From Eubacterium sp. CAG:252 (GTDB taxonomy: Bacteria > Bacillota > Clostridia > Lachnospirales > Lachnospiraceae): a stretch of 38,700 nucleotides of DNA. Made by a program: the position numbers and the translations under genes. This document shows, in pieces, positions 8,231 to 17,082 of this stretch; position 1 is the first letter of the stretch; each line of letters opens with the position of its first letter. The stretch lies in the NCBI GenBank assembly GCA_000436535.1, contig FR886332.1:60168-98867 (forward strand), in the 5' to 3' direction. The notes beneath the pieces are model-generated. The model was not told where the DNA came from, did no database searches, and saw only the letters and a list, made by a program, of their open reading frames with translations.

Positions 8231-8518
8231 AACTTTCCTGTGCAGATATTCTGCATATTCCTTTCGTATTTCTATGCAATCCACCTAACCAAAGCACTTT
8301 AAGCAAAGCTAACTGGATTAAGCCTGACATCTCTTATCATGTAAATCACGGATTAACTGATTGATTAAAATAATCAAACTTGTTTTATCATACCACAGCC
8401 GCAAGTGATACTGCAACTATTTATCATTATTCACTCAACAGCAAAAGCCTATCTCAACACTATATTTTTCTTTGCAAGCTATTTTATTCACACAATTATA
8501 TTTGCAAATGTATATGAA

Positions 8519-9850
8519 TTACCGGCTCTCTTTAAGCACCGGCATACGGTATATTTTAACGATAAGGGGAATTACCATAATAAACCACACAAGCGGCTCT
8601 GCTATAATAACCCCCGTATATCCCATCACCGGAACAAGTGTTGCGGCTATTATAATCTTTCCTATCATTTCAAGCGAACTTGATATAAGCGGAGTAATGT
8701 GTTCTCCAAGTCCCTGCATGGCATTTCTTACTATACAGATAACTGCCGTGACATAGTAAAATATAGTGTCAAACTTAAGATAATTAGTAGCATTTACAAT
8801 AACAGCATCATTACTGCTGCCTGTAACAAGATAAACGAGCCAGCCGCCTATCGTGTAACTTGCAATAATGACAAGTGTACACCATATACAAGTATAAAGT
8901 ATAGACAGCCTTATACCCTTCTTAACCCTGTCAACCTTGCCAGCACCTATATTCTGTCCGCAATAGGTTGCCATAGTCTGTCCAAATACTGTAAACATAA
9001 CCATAAATATCTCAGATATCTTACGCGCCGCAGTATGTGCCACGATAATATCCTGACCAAGCTTATTGATAGCTGTCTGGAGAGTAAGCGAACCGATATT
9101 TACAAGGGAACTCATAAAGCCCATCGATAGACCGCCACCAAGCATATTTTTGACCATAGCACTCTCCATGCCCTTAAAGTCAGTGCGTGATAACCTTAAT
9201 ATATCATACTTTTTAACCATATAGAATGCACACACAATAAATGCTATGAGCTGTGCAAGAACTGTTGCAACCGCTGCTCCCCTTACTCCTGCCTTAACAA
9301 TAACGACAAAGAATATATCACCTGCAACATTAAGTGCAACCGATATTGCAAGTATTATAAGAGGTGTTATCGTATCGCCTATCGCACGAAGCACCGCTGC
9401 ACATATATCATATAAAAATGTTGCTAAAAGTCCGGCTATGATAACTGATATGTAACTTGCCGACTCTTTAAACAACTCATCCGGTATATTAAGAAACTTT
9501 AATATCGGATGTAAGAATACAAGTCCTGCGACAGTAAGTACAAGTGCCGTTGAAACACCAAGTATAATGGCTGTTGCAAAAGACTTTTTAACCGCCCTTA
9601 TATCTTTTGCACCAAACTTCTGTGCCGTGACTATCGCAAAACCATTAGACAGTCCAAGCAGAAAGCCTATAATAAGGTTACTTAAGGTGGTTGTCGCCCC
9701 GACCGCTGCTAACATATTTTCACCAAGAAATGTACCTACAATTCTTGTATCCACAATACTGTATGTCAACTGTAACAGATTTGCCAGAAATATAGGCAGT
9801 GCAAATGTCAGTATCAATACAGATGGTTTCCCTTTGGTAAGATCTTTCAT
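8519..9850 (-). CDS. MATE-family efflux transporter
   Basis: This is a 443-residue polytopic membrane protein with the MATE duplication of about 12 helices. It starts LTKGKPSVLILTFALPIFLANLLQ and continues with STVD-like SIVDTRIVG, QKFGAKD and GLGLS-like motifs. MATE proteins export cationic drugs or metabolites in exchange for Na+ or H+. The start at 9850 is the ATG preceded, at some distance, by gtgagg. A GTG six codons earlier is the alternative but has no ribosome site. It appears to be monocistronic; its upstream region carries two degenerate direct repeats (9963-10067). The substrate cannot be predicted. Confidence 0.93.
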   Translation of the reverse strand: MKDLTKGKPSVLILTFALPIFLANLLQLTYSIVDTRIVGTFLGENMLAAVGATTTLSNLIIGFLLGLSNGFAIVTAQKFGAKDIRAVKKSFATAIILGVSTALVLTVAGLVFLHPILKFLNIPDELFKESASYISVIIAGLLATFLYDICAAVLRAIGDTITPLIILAISVALNVAGDIFFVVIVKAGVRGAAVATVLAQLIAFIVCAFYMVKKYDILRLSRTDFKGMESAMVKNMLGGGLSMGFMSSLVNIGSLTLQTAINKLGQDIIVAHTAARKISEIFMVMFTVFGQTMATYCGQNIGAGKVDRVKKGIRLSILYTCIWCTLVIIASYTIGGWLVYLVTGSSNDAVIVNATNYLKFDTIFYYVTAVICIVRNAMQGLGEHITPLISSSLEMIGKIIIAATLVPVMGYTGVIIAEPLVWFIMVIPLIVKIYRMPVLKESR

Positions 9851-9962
9851 AATCTGATTAGTCCTCACTTATTATTATTTAAGTCATTATTTATATTTAC
9901 AGGCAATTTATTATAAATAAAAGCTTATTAAATGTCATTAGAAATGTACAAAATAATATAAG

Positions 9963-10067
9963 ATATTTCTTTTATAATATCTCTCAATTATGTTCCAATG
10001 GCAGAAAAGACAGCCATATAAAAAGTTATATTCTCTTTATAATATTTCTTCATTATTATCCCAATGG
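9963..10067. repeat. Pair of degenerate direct repeats upstream of the MATE gene
   Basis: Two copies of about 40 bp at 9963-10001 and 10028-10067 share TATAATAT, CAATTAT/CATTATTAT and a final CCAATGG. A small ATGGC/GCCAT hairpin lies between them. They sit between the metallophosphoesterase stop and the MATE start and may be paired regulator sites or a decayed duplication. Confidence 0.4.
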
Positions 10068-10122
10068 TTGTCGTATTCCTAAAATAATCTATAATAATTC
10101 TTCACATAAACACTTCTATAAT

Positions 10123-11319
10123 TCACCTAAAATTAATCTCTACACTCATAACCTCGCTGTCCGTTCCCACTCTCATAGCCGGACCATATAATCCTACACC
10201 AGATGTAACCACACTGTACATATTATCTATCTTCTTTATGCCCCAGTAATTCTCCCACGCAAATGGCTGGACTATCGTAAGTGGAAAGAATTGTCCGGCA
10301 TGTGTATGTCCGCTTAACATAACGTCCACGCCCATATCCGCTGCCTCATGAAGCTTATCCGGTTCGTGGTTTATGACTATGACCGGCTTACTCATATCGC
10401 ACTGCTCAATAAGTTCAGAAAGGTCTTTTCGGTTACGTGTGCCATCTCCAGCCTTTTCTCCGTCAAGCCTTCCAATAAGATTAATCTTTCCATCTGCTAT
10501 AGTTGTTACCTCATCAAGCATTATATTAATACCAGCTTCATCAAGAAAGCTTTCCATACGTGAGTCCCTGAATGCTTTCCTGCTCGAAGCTGTCGAAAAT
10601 CCTCCTACAAGAGTTTCTGTCACATCATGATTGCCAAACACAGCATAAGAACCATATTTCGCATTTATACTGTGAAGAATTTCCTTTAATTCCGCCTCAT
10701 CATCAAGTGCATCATAATCATTGTCAAATATATCACCGGCATATATAACAACATCTGGATTAAGCGCATTTATACGCTCTGCCATTTTTCTCATATCGTC
10801 ACAGCCGATACTATATCCCAAGTGAAGGTCTGCAACAAGAACCACATTAAGACTGTCAATTCCATCAACCTGCTTTTCAACATTTATATCATAACTTCTT
10901 GTTGTCATCTGCCTTGCGTGAATAGTTCCATACACTGTAAAACTCACACTTGCAGCCACTATTCCTATACCTACTATCAGCGCACCATACAGTCTGTGAA
11001 GCACTGGAACATTTTTCTTCTTATCTACTTTCTTAAGTATCAGAACTATTATATCTCCTATAATCATAAAGAACAGCAGATATATAAAGTATCCAAGCCA
11101 CACATTGCTCACCTTATGTATCCACGCCTGAATACTGCTTCTCGGAAGAAATACTCCTAAGAATATAGTCGATGCAGATATACAGTACAGACCTATCCAT
11201 ACTGCCTGCATACGTTTGTGCTTAAATAACGGTATGACTATTTTAAACCAGTGTATCATTCTCCATAGTATGTATACTCCAAGAATAATATATATAAATA
11301 ACATTAACCACTTTAGCAT
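10123..11319 (-). CDS. Membrane-anchored metallophosphoesterase (YkuE/YaeI-like)
   Basis: This is a 398-residue protein. Residues 1-150 form about four membrane helices. The C-terminal calcineurin-like phosphoesterase domain has all metal-binding motifs in order: DLHLG, GDIFD, GNHD, NHEP and SGHTHAGQ. Related proteins cleave phosphodiesters of lipids such as UDP-diacylglucosamine or cell-wall precursors; the substrate here is unknown. The start at 11319 (MLKWLMLF) follows ggaggtcatt. An ATG four codons earlier overlaps this ribosome site and is rejected. It is likely a single-gene unit. Confidence 0.93.
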   Translation of the reverse strand: MLKWLMLFIYIILGVYILWRMIHWFKIVIPLFKHKRMQAVWIGLYCISASTIFLGVFLPRSSIQAWIHKVSNVWLGYFIYLLFFMIIGDIIVLILKKVDKKKNVPVLHRLYGALIVGIGIVAASVSFTVYGTIHARQMTTRSYDINVEKQVDGIDSLNVVLVADLHLGYSIGCDDMRKMAERINALNPDVVIYAGDIFDNDYDALDDEAELKEILHSINAKYGSYAVFGNHDVTETLVGGFSTASSRKAFRDSRMESFLDEAGINIMLDEVTTIADGKINLIGRLDGEKAGDGTRNRKDLSELIEQCDMSKPVIVINHEPDKLHEAADMGVDVMLSGHTHAGQFFPLTIVQPFAWENYWGIKKIDNMYSVVTSGVGLYGPAMRVGTDSEVMSVEINFR

Positions 11320-11452
11320 AATGACCTCCATATCAATATATCCTAAAAATATTATGTATTATTAAATATTAATTACTATGTACTTTAATTGTATATATCG
11401 GTTATAATACCACTTTTTTTCTATTAAGACATATTATAATTTAAACCATGTA

Positions 11453-11496
11453 AACAAAAAAATTAAAGGCGCATGAAAATATTCTCACACGCCTTT
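11453..11496 (-). terminator. Rho-independent terminator of the oleate hydratase unit
   Basis: On the minus strand the stem AAAGGCG.../...CGCCTTT is followed by TAATTTTTTTG. It lies about 120 bases after the oleate hydratase stop. Confidence 0.85.
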
Positions 11497-11614
11497 AAAT
11501 ATTTTAAATCATCCATTCATCACCTGTCAACGGCTTCGATAAATCACAAATTAATATTTTATACAATACGTAGATATATCAATTATATACCACAGACTTA
11601 GAATAAATAACAAC

Positions 11615-13603
11615 TTAATATTTCATATAATCCTTAATAACATTATGGTCTTTAAGCACCTTTTCAATAACAGTACCCTTTATCTTTCTTAAAAGCGGCT
11701 TCTTGATATTGTCAAGCACACCCGGTAACTCTATCTCAAGTGGTGACTTGCCATCCATAAGCTTAACGGATGCATCTAAGAGGTCTCTCACATCATATAC
11801 ACTGCCCCATACCTCTGGAACACCTCTGTCAACACCGAGAAGTCCATATACAGCCTCCATAGCTGTTCTTACAGAATACTCAGTTGTAAATATAGTATCT
11901 CTTGGTGTTTCAGCAAACTGTCCAAGGAATGCAAAGTTTACACAGCCATCTGGAATAACATCCGGTCTGTCGCCCTTTCTTCTTGGCATAAAGAATGCTG
12001 TGATATATGGCATCATCGTAGGAGTTGTGTTGCAGTGGTTCTTAGCAAGCTCATCTATTTCATTTACTGGTATTCCAAGATGATATAACCACTCTGCTGT
12101 TATCTCTTCACCAGTACACTCTTTCATAGGCTTCTTTATATAGTCACCAGGTACATCTGTAAATAAGCTGTATACCCATACACACACTTCATCCTTCTTC
12201 TGTTCCTTGAACTGTCCCTGTCTGTTGATAGTCCAGCTAAGAAGCCATCTTGAGTCCTTGCAGCTTACGATACCACCTGTAACAACATTTCCAGTTCTTG
12301 GGTCTCTTTTACATATCTTCTTAATCTGGTCAATAATCTGCTCGTTGCTTGTTGTAACTGTTGCTGACTCCCAGTTAGACTTAGCTATATCGCCGCAGAA
12401 CTTCTCTGGATGTCCGAATTCAGGTGACTGCTTTGCAATATTCTTCCAAAGGCTCCAGCAGCCGCTTGTTCTTACCTCTGCATCGCCAACTGGCGCGTGA
12501 GTATGGTCGCCATATATAGTACTCTCTGTACAGCTTCCGTTTGTTACGAATACAAGGTCATTTTCTGTAAGCTCGATTGTTTCCTTTTCACCCTTAACGC
12601 TGCATTCTATCTTCTTTGCAATCTTCTTACTTCCATTGAATTCAAATACTACATTTTCAACTCTTGTATTGAACTGGAACTTAACGCCTGCTGCCTCAAG
12701 ATACTTCTGCATTGGAAGGATAAGCGACTCATACTGGTTGTACTTAGTAAACTTAAGTGCGGAGAAGTCTGGAAGTCCTCCGATATGATGGATAAATCTC
12801 TGGATATACAGCTTCATCTCAAGCGCACTGTGCCAGTTTTCAAATGCAAACATAGTTCTCCAGTAGAGCCAGAAATCTGAGTCAAATACCTCTTCATCAA
12901 AGAAATCTTCAATCTTCTTATCATAAAGGTCTTCGTCCTTAGTAAAGAACAGCTTCATAATCTCCATACAGCCCTTCTGGCTTAAGTTAAACTTGCCATC
13001 TGTATGTGCATCCTGTCCACGGTTAATAGTTGCCCTGCAAAGTGAGTAGTTAGGGTCATGCTTGTTAAGCCAGTAATATTCATCAAGTACTGAAGCTCCC
13101 GGCTTTTCAAGTGAAGGAATACTTCTGAACAAATCCCAGAGGCACTCGAAATGGTTCTCCATCTCTCTTCCACCTCTCATAACATATCCTCTTGTTGGGT
13201 CATTTATACCATCACATGCACCACCGGCTATATCCATAGCCTCAAGAATGTGAATATGTTCTCCCTTCATCTGTCCATCTCTTACAAGGAAACACGCTGC
13301 TGCAAGTGAAGCAAGTCCGCTTCCTACTATATAAGCTGACTTATCATCAACGCCATCCGGCTTTTCTGGTCTTGCAAATGCTTCATAATTACCATTAGAA
13401 TAATATATTCCTTTACTATTTTTATCATACTTTCCACGTTCTGTATTTCTATATTCTTCGTGTTCCGTCTTCTGTATTTCTTTTATCTTCTTTTTCTCTG
13501 TACCATTCTTATTCTTTGCGTTAAGTGCTGCAACTCCTGCGCCTACAGCAAGCAGTGCTGCTCCTGCCTTTAATGTCTTGCTTCCGATTGATTTCTTACT
13601 CAT
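11615..13603 (-). CDS. ohyA: Oleate hydratase (fatty-acid double-bond hydratase, MCRA family)
   Basis: This is a 662-residue FAD enzyme that adds water across the cis-9 double bond of oleate or linoleate, giving 10-hydroxy fatty acids and detoxifying free unsaturated fatty acids. It has the FAD-binding motif YIVGSGLASLAAA, then LEAMDIAGGACDG and the family hallmark RGGREMENHFECLWDLFRS, which carries a conserved Glu. The N terminus (residues 8-27) is a hydrophobic helix followed by a Lys-rich linker, as in longer family members, so it is probably membrane-associated. The start at 13603 (MSKKSIGS) follows gagg within the repeated leader element; an ATG four codons earlier overlaps that site. 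It is the last gene of the DUF308/radical SAM group. Confidence 0.95.
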   Translation of the reverse strand: MSKKSIGSKTLKAGAALLAVGAGVAALNAKNKNGTEKKKIKEIQKTEHEEYRNTERGKYDKNSKGIYYSNGNYEAFARPEKPDGVDDKSAYIVGSGLASLAAACFLVRDGQMKGEHIHILEAMDIAGGACDGINDPTRGYVMRGGREMENHFECLWDLFRSIPSLEKPGASVLDEYYWLNKHDPNYSLCRATINRGQDAHTDGKFNLSQKGCMEIMKLFFTKDEDLYDKKIEDFFDEEVFDSDFWLYWRTMFAFENWHSALEMKLYIQRFIHHIGGLPDFSALKFTKYNQYESLILPMQKYLEAAGVKFQFNTRVENVVFEFNGSKKIAKKIECSVKGEKETIELTENDLVFVTNGSCTESTIYGDHTHAPVGDAEVRTSGCWSLWKNIAKQSPEFGHPEKFCGDIAKSNWESATVTTSNEQIIDQIKKICKRDPRTGNVVTGGIVSCKDSRWLLSWTINRQGQFKEQKKDEVCVWVYSLFTDVPGDYIKKPMKECTGEEITAEWLYHLGIPVNEIDELAKNHCNTTPTMMPYITAFFMPRRKGDRPDVIPDGCVNFAFLGQFAETPRDTIFTTEYSVRTAMEAVYGLLGVDRGVPEVWGSVYDVRDLLDASVKLMDGKSPLEIELPGVLDNIKKPLLRKIKGTVIEKVLKDHNVIKDYMKY

Positions 13604-13699
13604 ATAGAACCTCATTTCTGCGCACTTTTTTACTCATAATAGGTTTGTGTCAGGTGCGCTCAGACATCAATCCCGCATGTGAAAAATCTATTTTTCACA
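13604..13699 (-). promoter_or_regulatory. Repeated 5'-leader element, copy 4, before oleate hydratase
   Basis: This is the fourth copy. Its 5' hairpin GTGAAAAAT/ATTTTTCAC (13679-13698) begins one base after the radical SAM stop codon. GCGCAC/GTGCGC pairs over 6 bp, while the other stem carries a one-base bulge (TTG-A-TGTC with GACACAA). It ends at the gagg ribosome site of the oleate hydratase gene. Here the element sits inside an apparent operon, so it could uncouple or tune the last gene. Confidence 0.7.
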
Positions 13700-15100
13700 C
13701 TATTCTTTTTTCTCATAATTTTCATAACTTCTCTTTGTCTTCGGAGTTTCACTCCATATCTTATCAGCATATGGTTTCCATGTATTAGCATAAGGAACAC
13801 ATTTGCTGCAAAGATGCTCTGCTGTTTCCGGTGACTGTAAATCTGTTGACTTGGCACCCGTTTCCTTAACCATCCTCTGCAAAATCTCAGGATTTTCAAG
13901 CATAGGACAAGGTCTTAAGTGGTTTTCATTAAATGGCTGGTTCTTTCTGTATGCCATAAACAGTGGCTGGTGAAGTATCTCAAGAAGTGTATTAGTTCTG
14001 ATGTTTGCACCTGAATAATGTATAAATACACAAGGCTCTGCATCGCCATTGGCATTGATGTGGAAGTAATTTCTGCCACCGGCTATACATCCGCCAACGA
14101 ATTCACCATCATTCTGGAAATCAAATGTGAATAATCCCTTACCTGTTGTAAGACTTCTTATCTGTCTTATGCGGTCTTTCATATATATTCTCTGCTCAGG
14201 TGTTGGAAGCAATTCAACAGATGCATCATTTCCAACTGGCATATAATGGAAATACATCGCATAGCGGCATCCCTTATCAACCATAAGCTGGATGAATTCA
14301 TCACTTGTAACTGTTTCTGTATTCTTGGAGGTGTAGCATATCGAAGTACCGAATACAAGACCATTTTTCTTTAAAAGGTCCATCGCATGCATAACCTTTC
14401 CATATACGCCGTCACCTCTTCTTAAGTCGTTGACTGCCTCAAAGCCTTCAAGACTTATGGCAAGGTAAAGATTACCAACTCTCTTCATATCCTCACAGAA
14501 CGCTTCATCAACAAGTGTTCCATTGGTAAAGGAAAGAAATGCACAATCATTATGCTTCTCACACAACTTAATAATATCGCTCTTTCTCACAAGTGGTTCG
14601 CCGCCTGTAAACATATAAAGGTATATGCCCAATTCCTTGCCCTGTGTTACAACGCTGTCCATCTCATCAAATGTAAGATTAAGCTTGTTGCCGTATTCTG
14701 CCGCCCAGCAGCCTGTACAATGAAGATTACATGCACTTGTAGGGTCCATAAGAATGAGCCAAGGCACATTACAGTTATACTTTTCTCTCATTTTCCTTAT
14801 TGTCTTAGTTCCATTTAAAAATGCTTCAAAACCAAGATTAAGTACTATTGTCTTTAATACATTAGGGTCTATTTCATCTAATGCCTTGTTAATGTACTTA
14901 TTAAGTGCGCTGTCCTTATCTGAAACTTTCTGTCTTACACCATCGAAATCGACATCAAGCTTCTCACCATCCATATATTTCTCCATAAAATCGACAAGCT
15001 TTAATATCTCTTTTTCTCTGTCTTTATCTAAATTCTTCAGTATTATATCAGTAGCTTTGCTGACTGCAATTCTTCCTGCTTTATGTGTTATTGTACCCAT
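13700..15100 (-). CDS. Radical SAM protein with SPASM-like C-terminal cysteines
   Basis: This is a 466-residue iron-sulfur enzyme. About 110 helical residues precede the radical SAM core, whose cluster motif is CNLHCTGC. It is followed by MFTGGEP (the SAM-binding GGE motif) and the later LAISLEG strand. C-terminal cysteines in GGCIAGG, EPCVF, RPCPM and HLCSKC suggest SPASM-like auxiliary clusters. The start at 15100 (MGTITHKAG) follows ggtgataaat. The reaction is unknown; SPASM proteins often modify peptides or sugars. It lies 45 bp after the DUF308 gene and 97 bp before oleate hydratase, all on one strand. A link to lipid or membrane stress is inferred from that. Confidence 0.88.
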   Translation of the reverse strand: MGTITHKAGRIAVSKATDIILKNLDKDREKEILKLVDFMEKYMDGEKLDVDFDGVRQKVSDKDSALNKYINKALDEIDPNVLKTIVLNLGFEAFLNGTKTIRKMREKYNCNVPWLILMDPTSACNLHCTGCWAAEYGNKLNLTFDEMDSVVTQGKELGIYLYMFTGGEPLVRKSDIIKLCEKHNDCAFLSFTNGTLVDEAFCEDMKRVGNLYLAISLEGFEAVNDLRRGDGVYGKVMHAMDLLKKNGLVFGTSICYTSKNTETVTSDEFIQLMVDKGCRYAMYFHYMPVGNDASVELLPTPEQRIYMKDRIRQIRSLTTGKGLFTFDFQNDGEFVGGCIAGGRNYFHINANGDAEPCVFIHYSGANIRTNTLLEILHQPLFMAYRKNQPFNENHLRPCPMLENPEILQRMVKETGAKSTDLQSPETAEHLCSKCVPYANTWKPYADKIWSETPKTKRSYENYEKKE

Positions 15101-15145
15101 ATTTATCACCATTCCTGTATTTTATTTTCACTGTAAATGTATTGC

Positions 15146-15694
15146 TTATCCCCGTAAGCTTCTGTCCGTCTTAACCGTATTAATGACTATTATTAAGTTA
15201 AGCACGCCATCCAGACACAGGTTCAGTCCTATAAGTCTTATCATCATTCTTGTAGTTTCACCCGGCATCAGTATAAGCAAAATACCAAGTGCTGCTACTA
15301 TAACTGCCATAATTAACATAATCCACCAGCTGCTTATTCCAAATCTTTTAGAGTCCAGCGCAGTCTGTATCTTAAGTGTCGCATCCACCAGCATGACTAT
15401 TCCTATGCATGTCGATAACAACTGTACTATGCTTGATGTTCTACATACAAATACTATGCCGACAATAGCTGCTACTATGCCAAGTGCAAGGTCAAACTGG
15501 AATGCCAGCTGATATACATCCTTTGCAAAGTACCCTATCACTTTCACAACTCCATACACTATCAGGTATATTCCAAATACCGTACAGACTGTGTTAAGTG
15601 CTATTCCCGGCGCAAGAAGCAATATAAGCCCGACAAGAATAAGACATACTGTAAGCAGATTGTACATATTCTTTATTCCCTTTATGCCATTCAT
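15146..15694 (-). CDS. DUF308 (HdeD-like) membrane protein
   Basis: This is a 182-residue protein with about six short membrane segments in three hairpin pairs, the DUF308/HdeD arrangement. Examples are LTVCLILVGLILLLAPG, LALGIVAAIVGIVFVC and IMLIMAVIVAALGILLILMPG. HdeD proteins are linked to acid and membrane stress, with no known enzymatic function. The start has ggaggtt about 5 bases upstream. It is the first gene of a probable three-gene unit with the radical SAM and oleate hydratase genes. Its long leader (15695-16159) is full of inverted repeats. Confidence 0.85.
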   Translation of the reverse strand: MNGIKGIKNMYNLLTVCLILVGLILLLAPGIALNTVCTVFGIYLIVYGVVKVIGYFAKDVYQLAFQFDLALGIVAAIVGIVFVCRTSSIVQLLSTCIGIVMLVDATLKIQTALDSKRFGISSWWIMLIMAVIVAALGILLILMPGETTRMMIRLIGLNLCLDGVLNLIIVINTVKTDRSLRG

Positions 15695-16159
15695 AATTTA
15701 ACCTCCTTTATGCATTTATAATTACATCTATAAAAGAGCACATTTAAAATATTTATTAATACATTTTATATCTGCTCATTTATTGATTGTAATTGAAGCT
15801 GTTCAATGAACATTATCTATAAATATTCTTGTAACAGCTCTTTCTATGTGGTTAATCTACTATATTTTTCTATATATTAATACAGACAAATTAAGGAGAA
15901 TGTACATAATTCGTACACTCTCCTCAATTTGTCTGAAAATAAAATATTTATAAACCAATTAATATACAACTATAAATAAGTAAATTTAAAATATTGCACA
16001 AGTATGTCCGCATTAGATAGACATATTTTCCATAATTTATTGAAATGTATATAAAGCACAAACAAAAGTAAATTATCTTTGTGTATTTTTCTGTATTTGC
16101 TCATTTATAGTATATAACTTAACAATCTTATCTGTATTGCAAAAAACAAAGTTTTAATA
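15695..16159. other. Hairpin-rich intergenic region between TetR and DUF308 genes
   Basis: There are 465 bases without an ORF. They hold an imperfect dyad GAGCACATTTAAAAT/ATTTTATATCTGCTC (about 15737-15777), an AGCTGTT/AACAGCT dyad (about 15796-15840) and the strong 53-bp inverted repeat at 15883-15935. The remainder is AT-rich. The promoter of the DUF308-radical SAM-oleate hydratase unit and targets of the TetR protein are likely here. Confidence 0.5.
15883..15935. repeat. 53-bp inverted repeat, long hairpin
   Basis: The arms CAGACAAATT/AATTTGTCTG (10 bp), AGGAGA/TCTCCT (6 bp) and GTAC/GTAC (4 bp) are separated by single or double mismatches, with a 6-base centre. No T-run follows on either strand, so it is not a standard terminator. 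It could be an operator for the TetR protein or a mobile palindromic element. Confidence 0.6.
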
Positions 16160-16720
16160 CTAACCCACTTTACTTGCCTTTGATATCATAACTGGAAGTG
16201 TGGCATCTATTGACTCTGCTATCTTTCCGATAAAGTGCTCAAAATCAGCCTGCATCCCGCTTTCTATCCATTTGTATGTACTTCCGATAATGGCATATCC
16301 ATAAAAATATGACATAAATTCAAGGTCTTTTTCTGATATATTCTGCCCTTCGCTTTTTCTCGCTATATAACTTTTTAAAACCTCTGCTGTCATCTTTTCA
16401 AGATAATTCGTTATAATATCGCGGTTCTTGGAATTATATACATGTATCACAACATCCTTATACTGCGCAAGCAAAGAAGCAGCCTTGCTGTACTTCTCAT
16501 AAAAAGAGCCATCTTTGGCAACATCCCTCAGATTTTCCTCAATCTCCTGCATAAATATGCTATTTAACACATCATATATATCCTTATAATAGTAATAAAA
16601 TGTGTTTCTGTTAATCTCACATTCATCACATATATCCTTAACTGTAACTTTATCTATTGACTTTGTCTTGAGTAACTCTAAAAGACTGAGCATTATAGCC
16701 TTTTTTGTAAACTTAGCCAT
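16160..16720 (-). CDS. TetR/AcrR-family transcriptional regulator
   Basis: This 186-residue protein has an N-terminal TetR helix-turn-helix (TVKDICDECEINRNTFYYYYKD) and a helical ligand-binding C-terminal half. The start follows aaaggatg. It lies 466 bp upstream of the DUF308-radical SAM-oleate hydratase unit on the same strand. TetR proteins next to fatty-acid genes often sense acyl ligands, so control of that unit is a reasonable inference. Its own promoter region (16721-17082) contains one end of the miniature-element superfamily. Confidence 0.92.
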   Translation of the reverse strand: MAKFTKKAIMLSLLELLKTKSIDKVTVKDICDECEINRNTFYYYYKDIYDVLNSIFMQEIEENLRDVAKDGSFYEKYSKAASLLAQYKDVVIHVYNSKNRDIITNYLEKMTAEVLKSYIARKSEGQNISEKDLEFMSYFYGYAIIGSTYKWIESGMQADFEHFIGKIAESIDATLPVMISKASKVG

Positions 16721-17082
16721 ATATAAACATCCTTTACATCATAGTTTTTATTCCGTTTTCGGTGTTAGGTGGGTCACAACTTCAAAAGTCTTATCATGCA
16801 GGCACGAACGACATTTCAACCTTTTAACCCTTACATCATAATTATGAGTATATCATAACTTTTATATTTAAGCTAATAAAAATATCATTAAAGATTTATA
16901 TGATATTAGCTAACTGAGATAATTCATCAGAAGTGACTAATAAAAATATTATTAAAAATTTATATGGCTGACATATACAAATATTCTCGCTGACTTTTAT
17001 ATCTATAATCCTCTTTACATTCATCTTCCGATTTTTCTGCATAAAATGTAAGTAAGCACATATTTACACAGAAGGGATTATT
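16721..17082. other. Intergenic region with an end-motif of the GGTCAAAAGG superfamily
   Basis: This AT-rich divergent region lies between the TetR gene and the collagen-like gene. At 16819-16847 it contains ACCTTTTAACCCTTACATCATA, closely matching the right ends at 29386, 29801 and 31169. A weak partner may lie near 16762-16790 (GTTAGGTGGGTCA), making a decayed element of about 90 bp. Two near-repeats of AATAAAAATATTATTAAA-type sequence follow at about 16874 and 16938. Confidence 0.4.

Noticed and set aside
12497..12880. Long plus-strand open frames inside oleate hydratase and other genes
   Set aside because: They lie antisense within strongly conserved coding regions and have no family resemblance or ribosome site.
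15883..15935. Long hairpin as a Rho-independent terminator
   Set aside because: No T-run follows on either strand, so it is described only as an inverted repeat.
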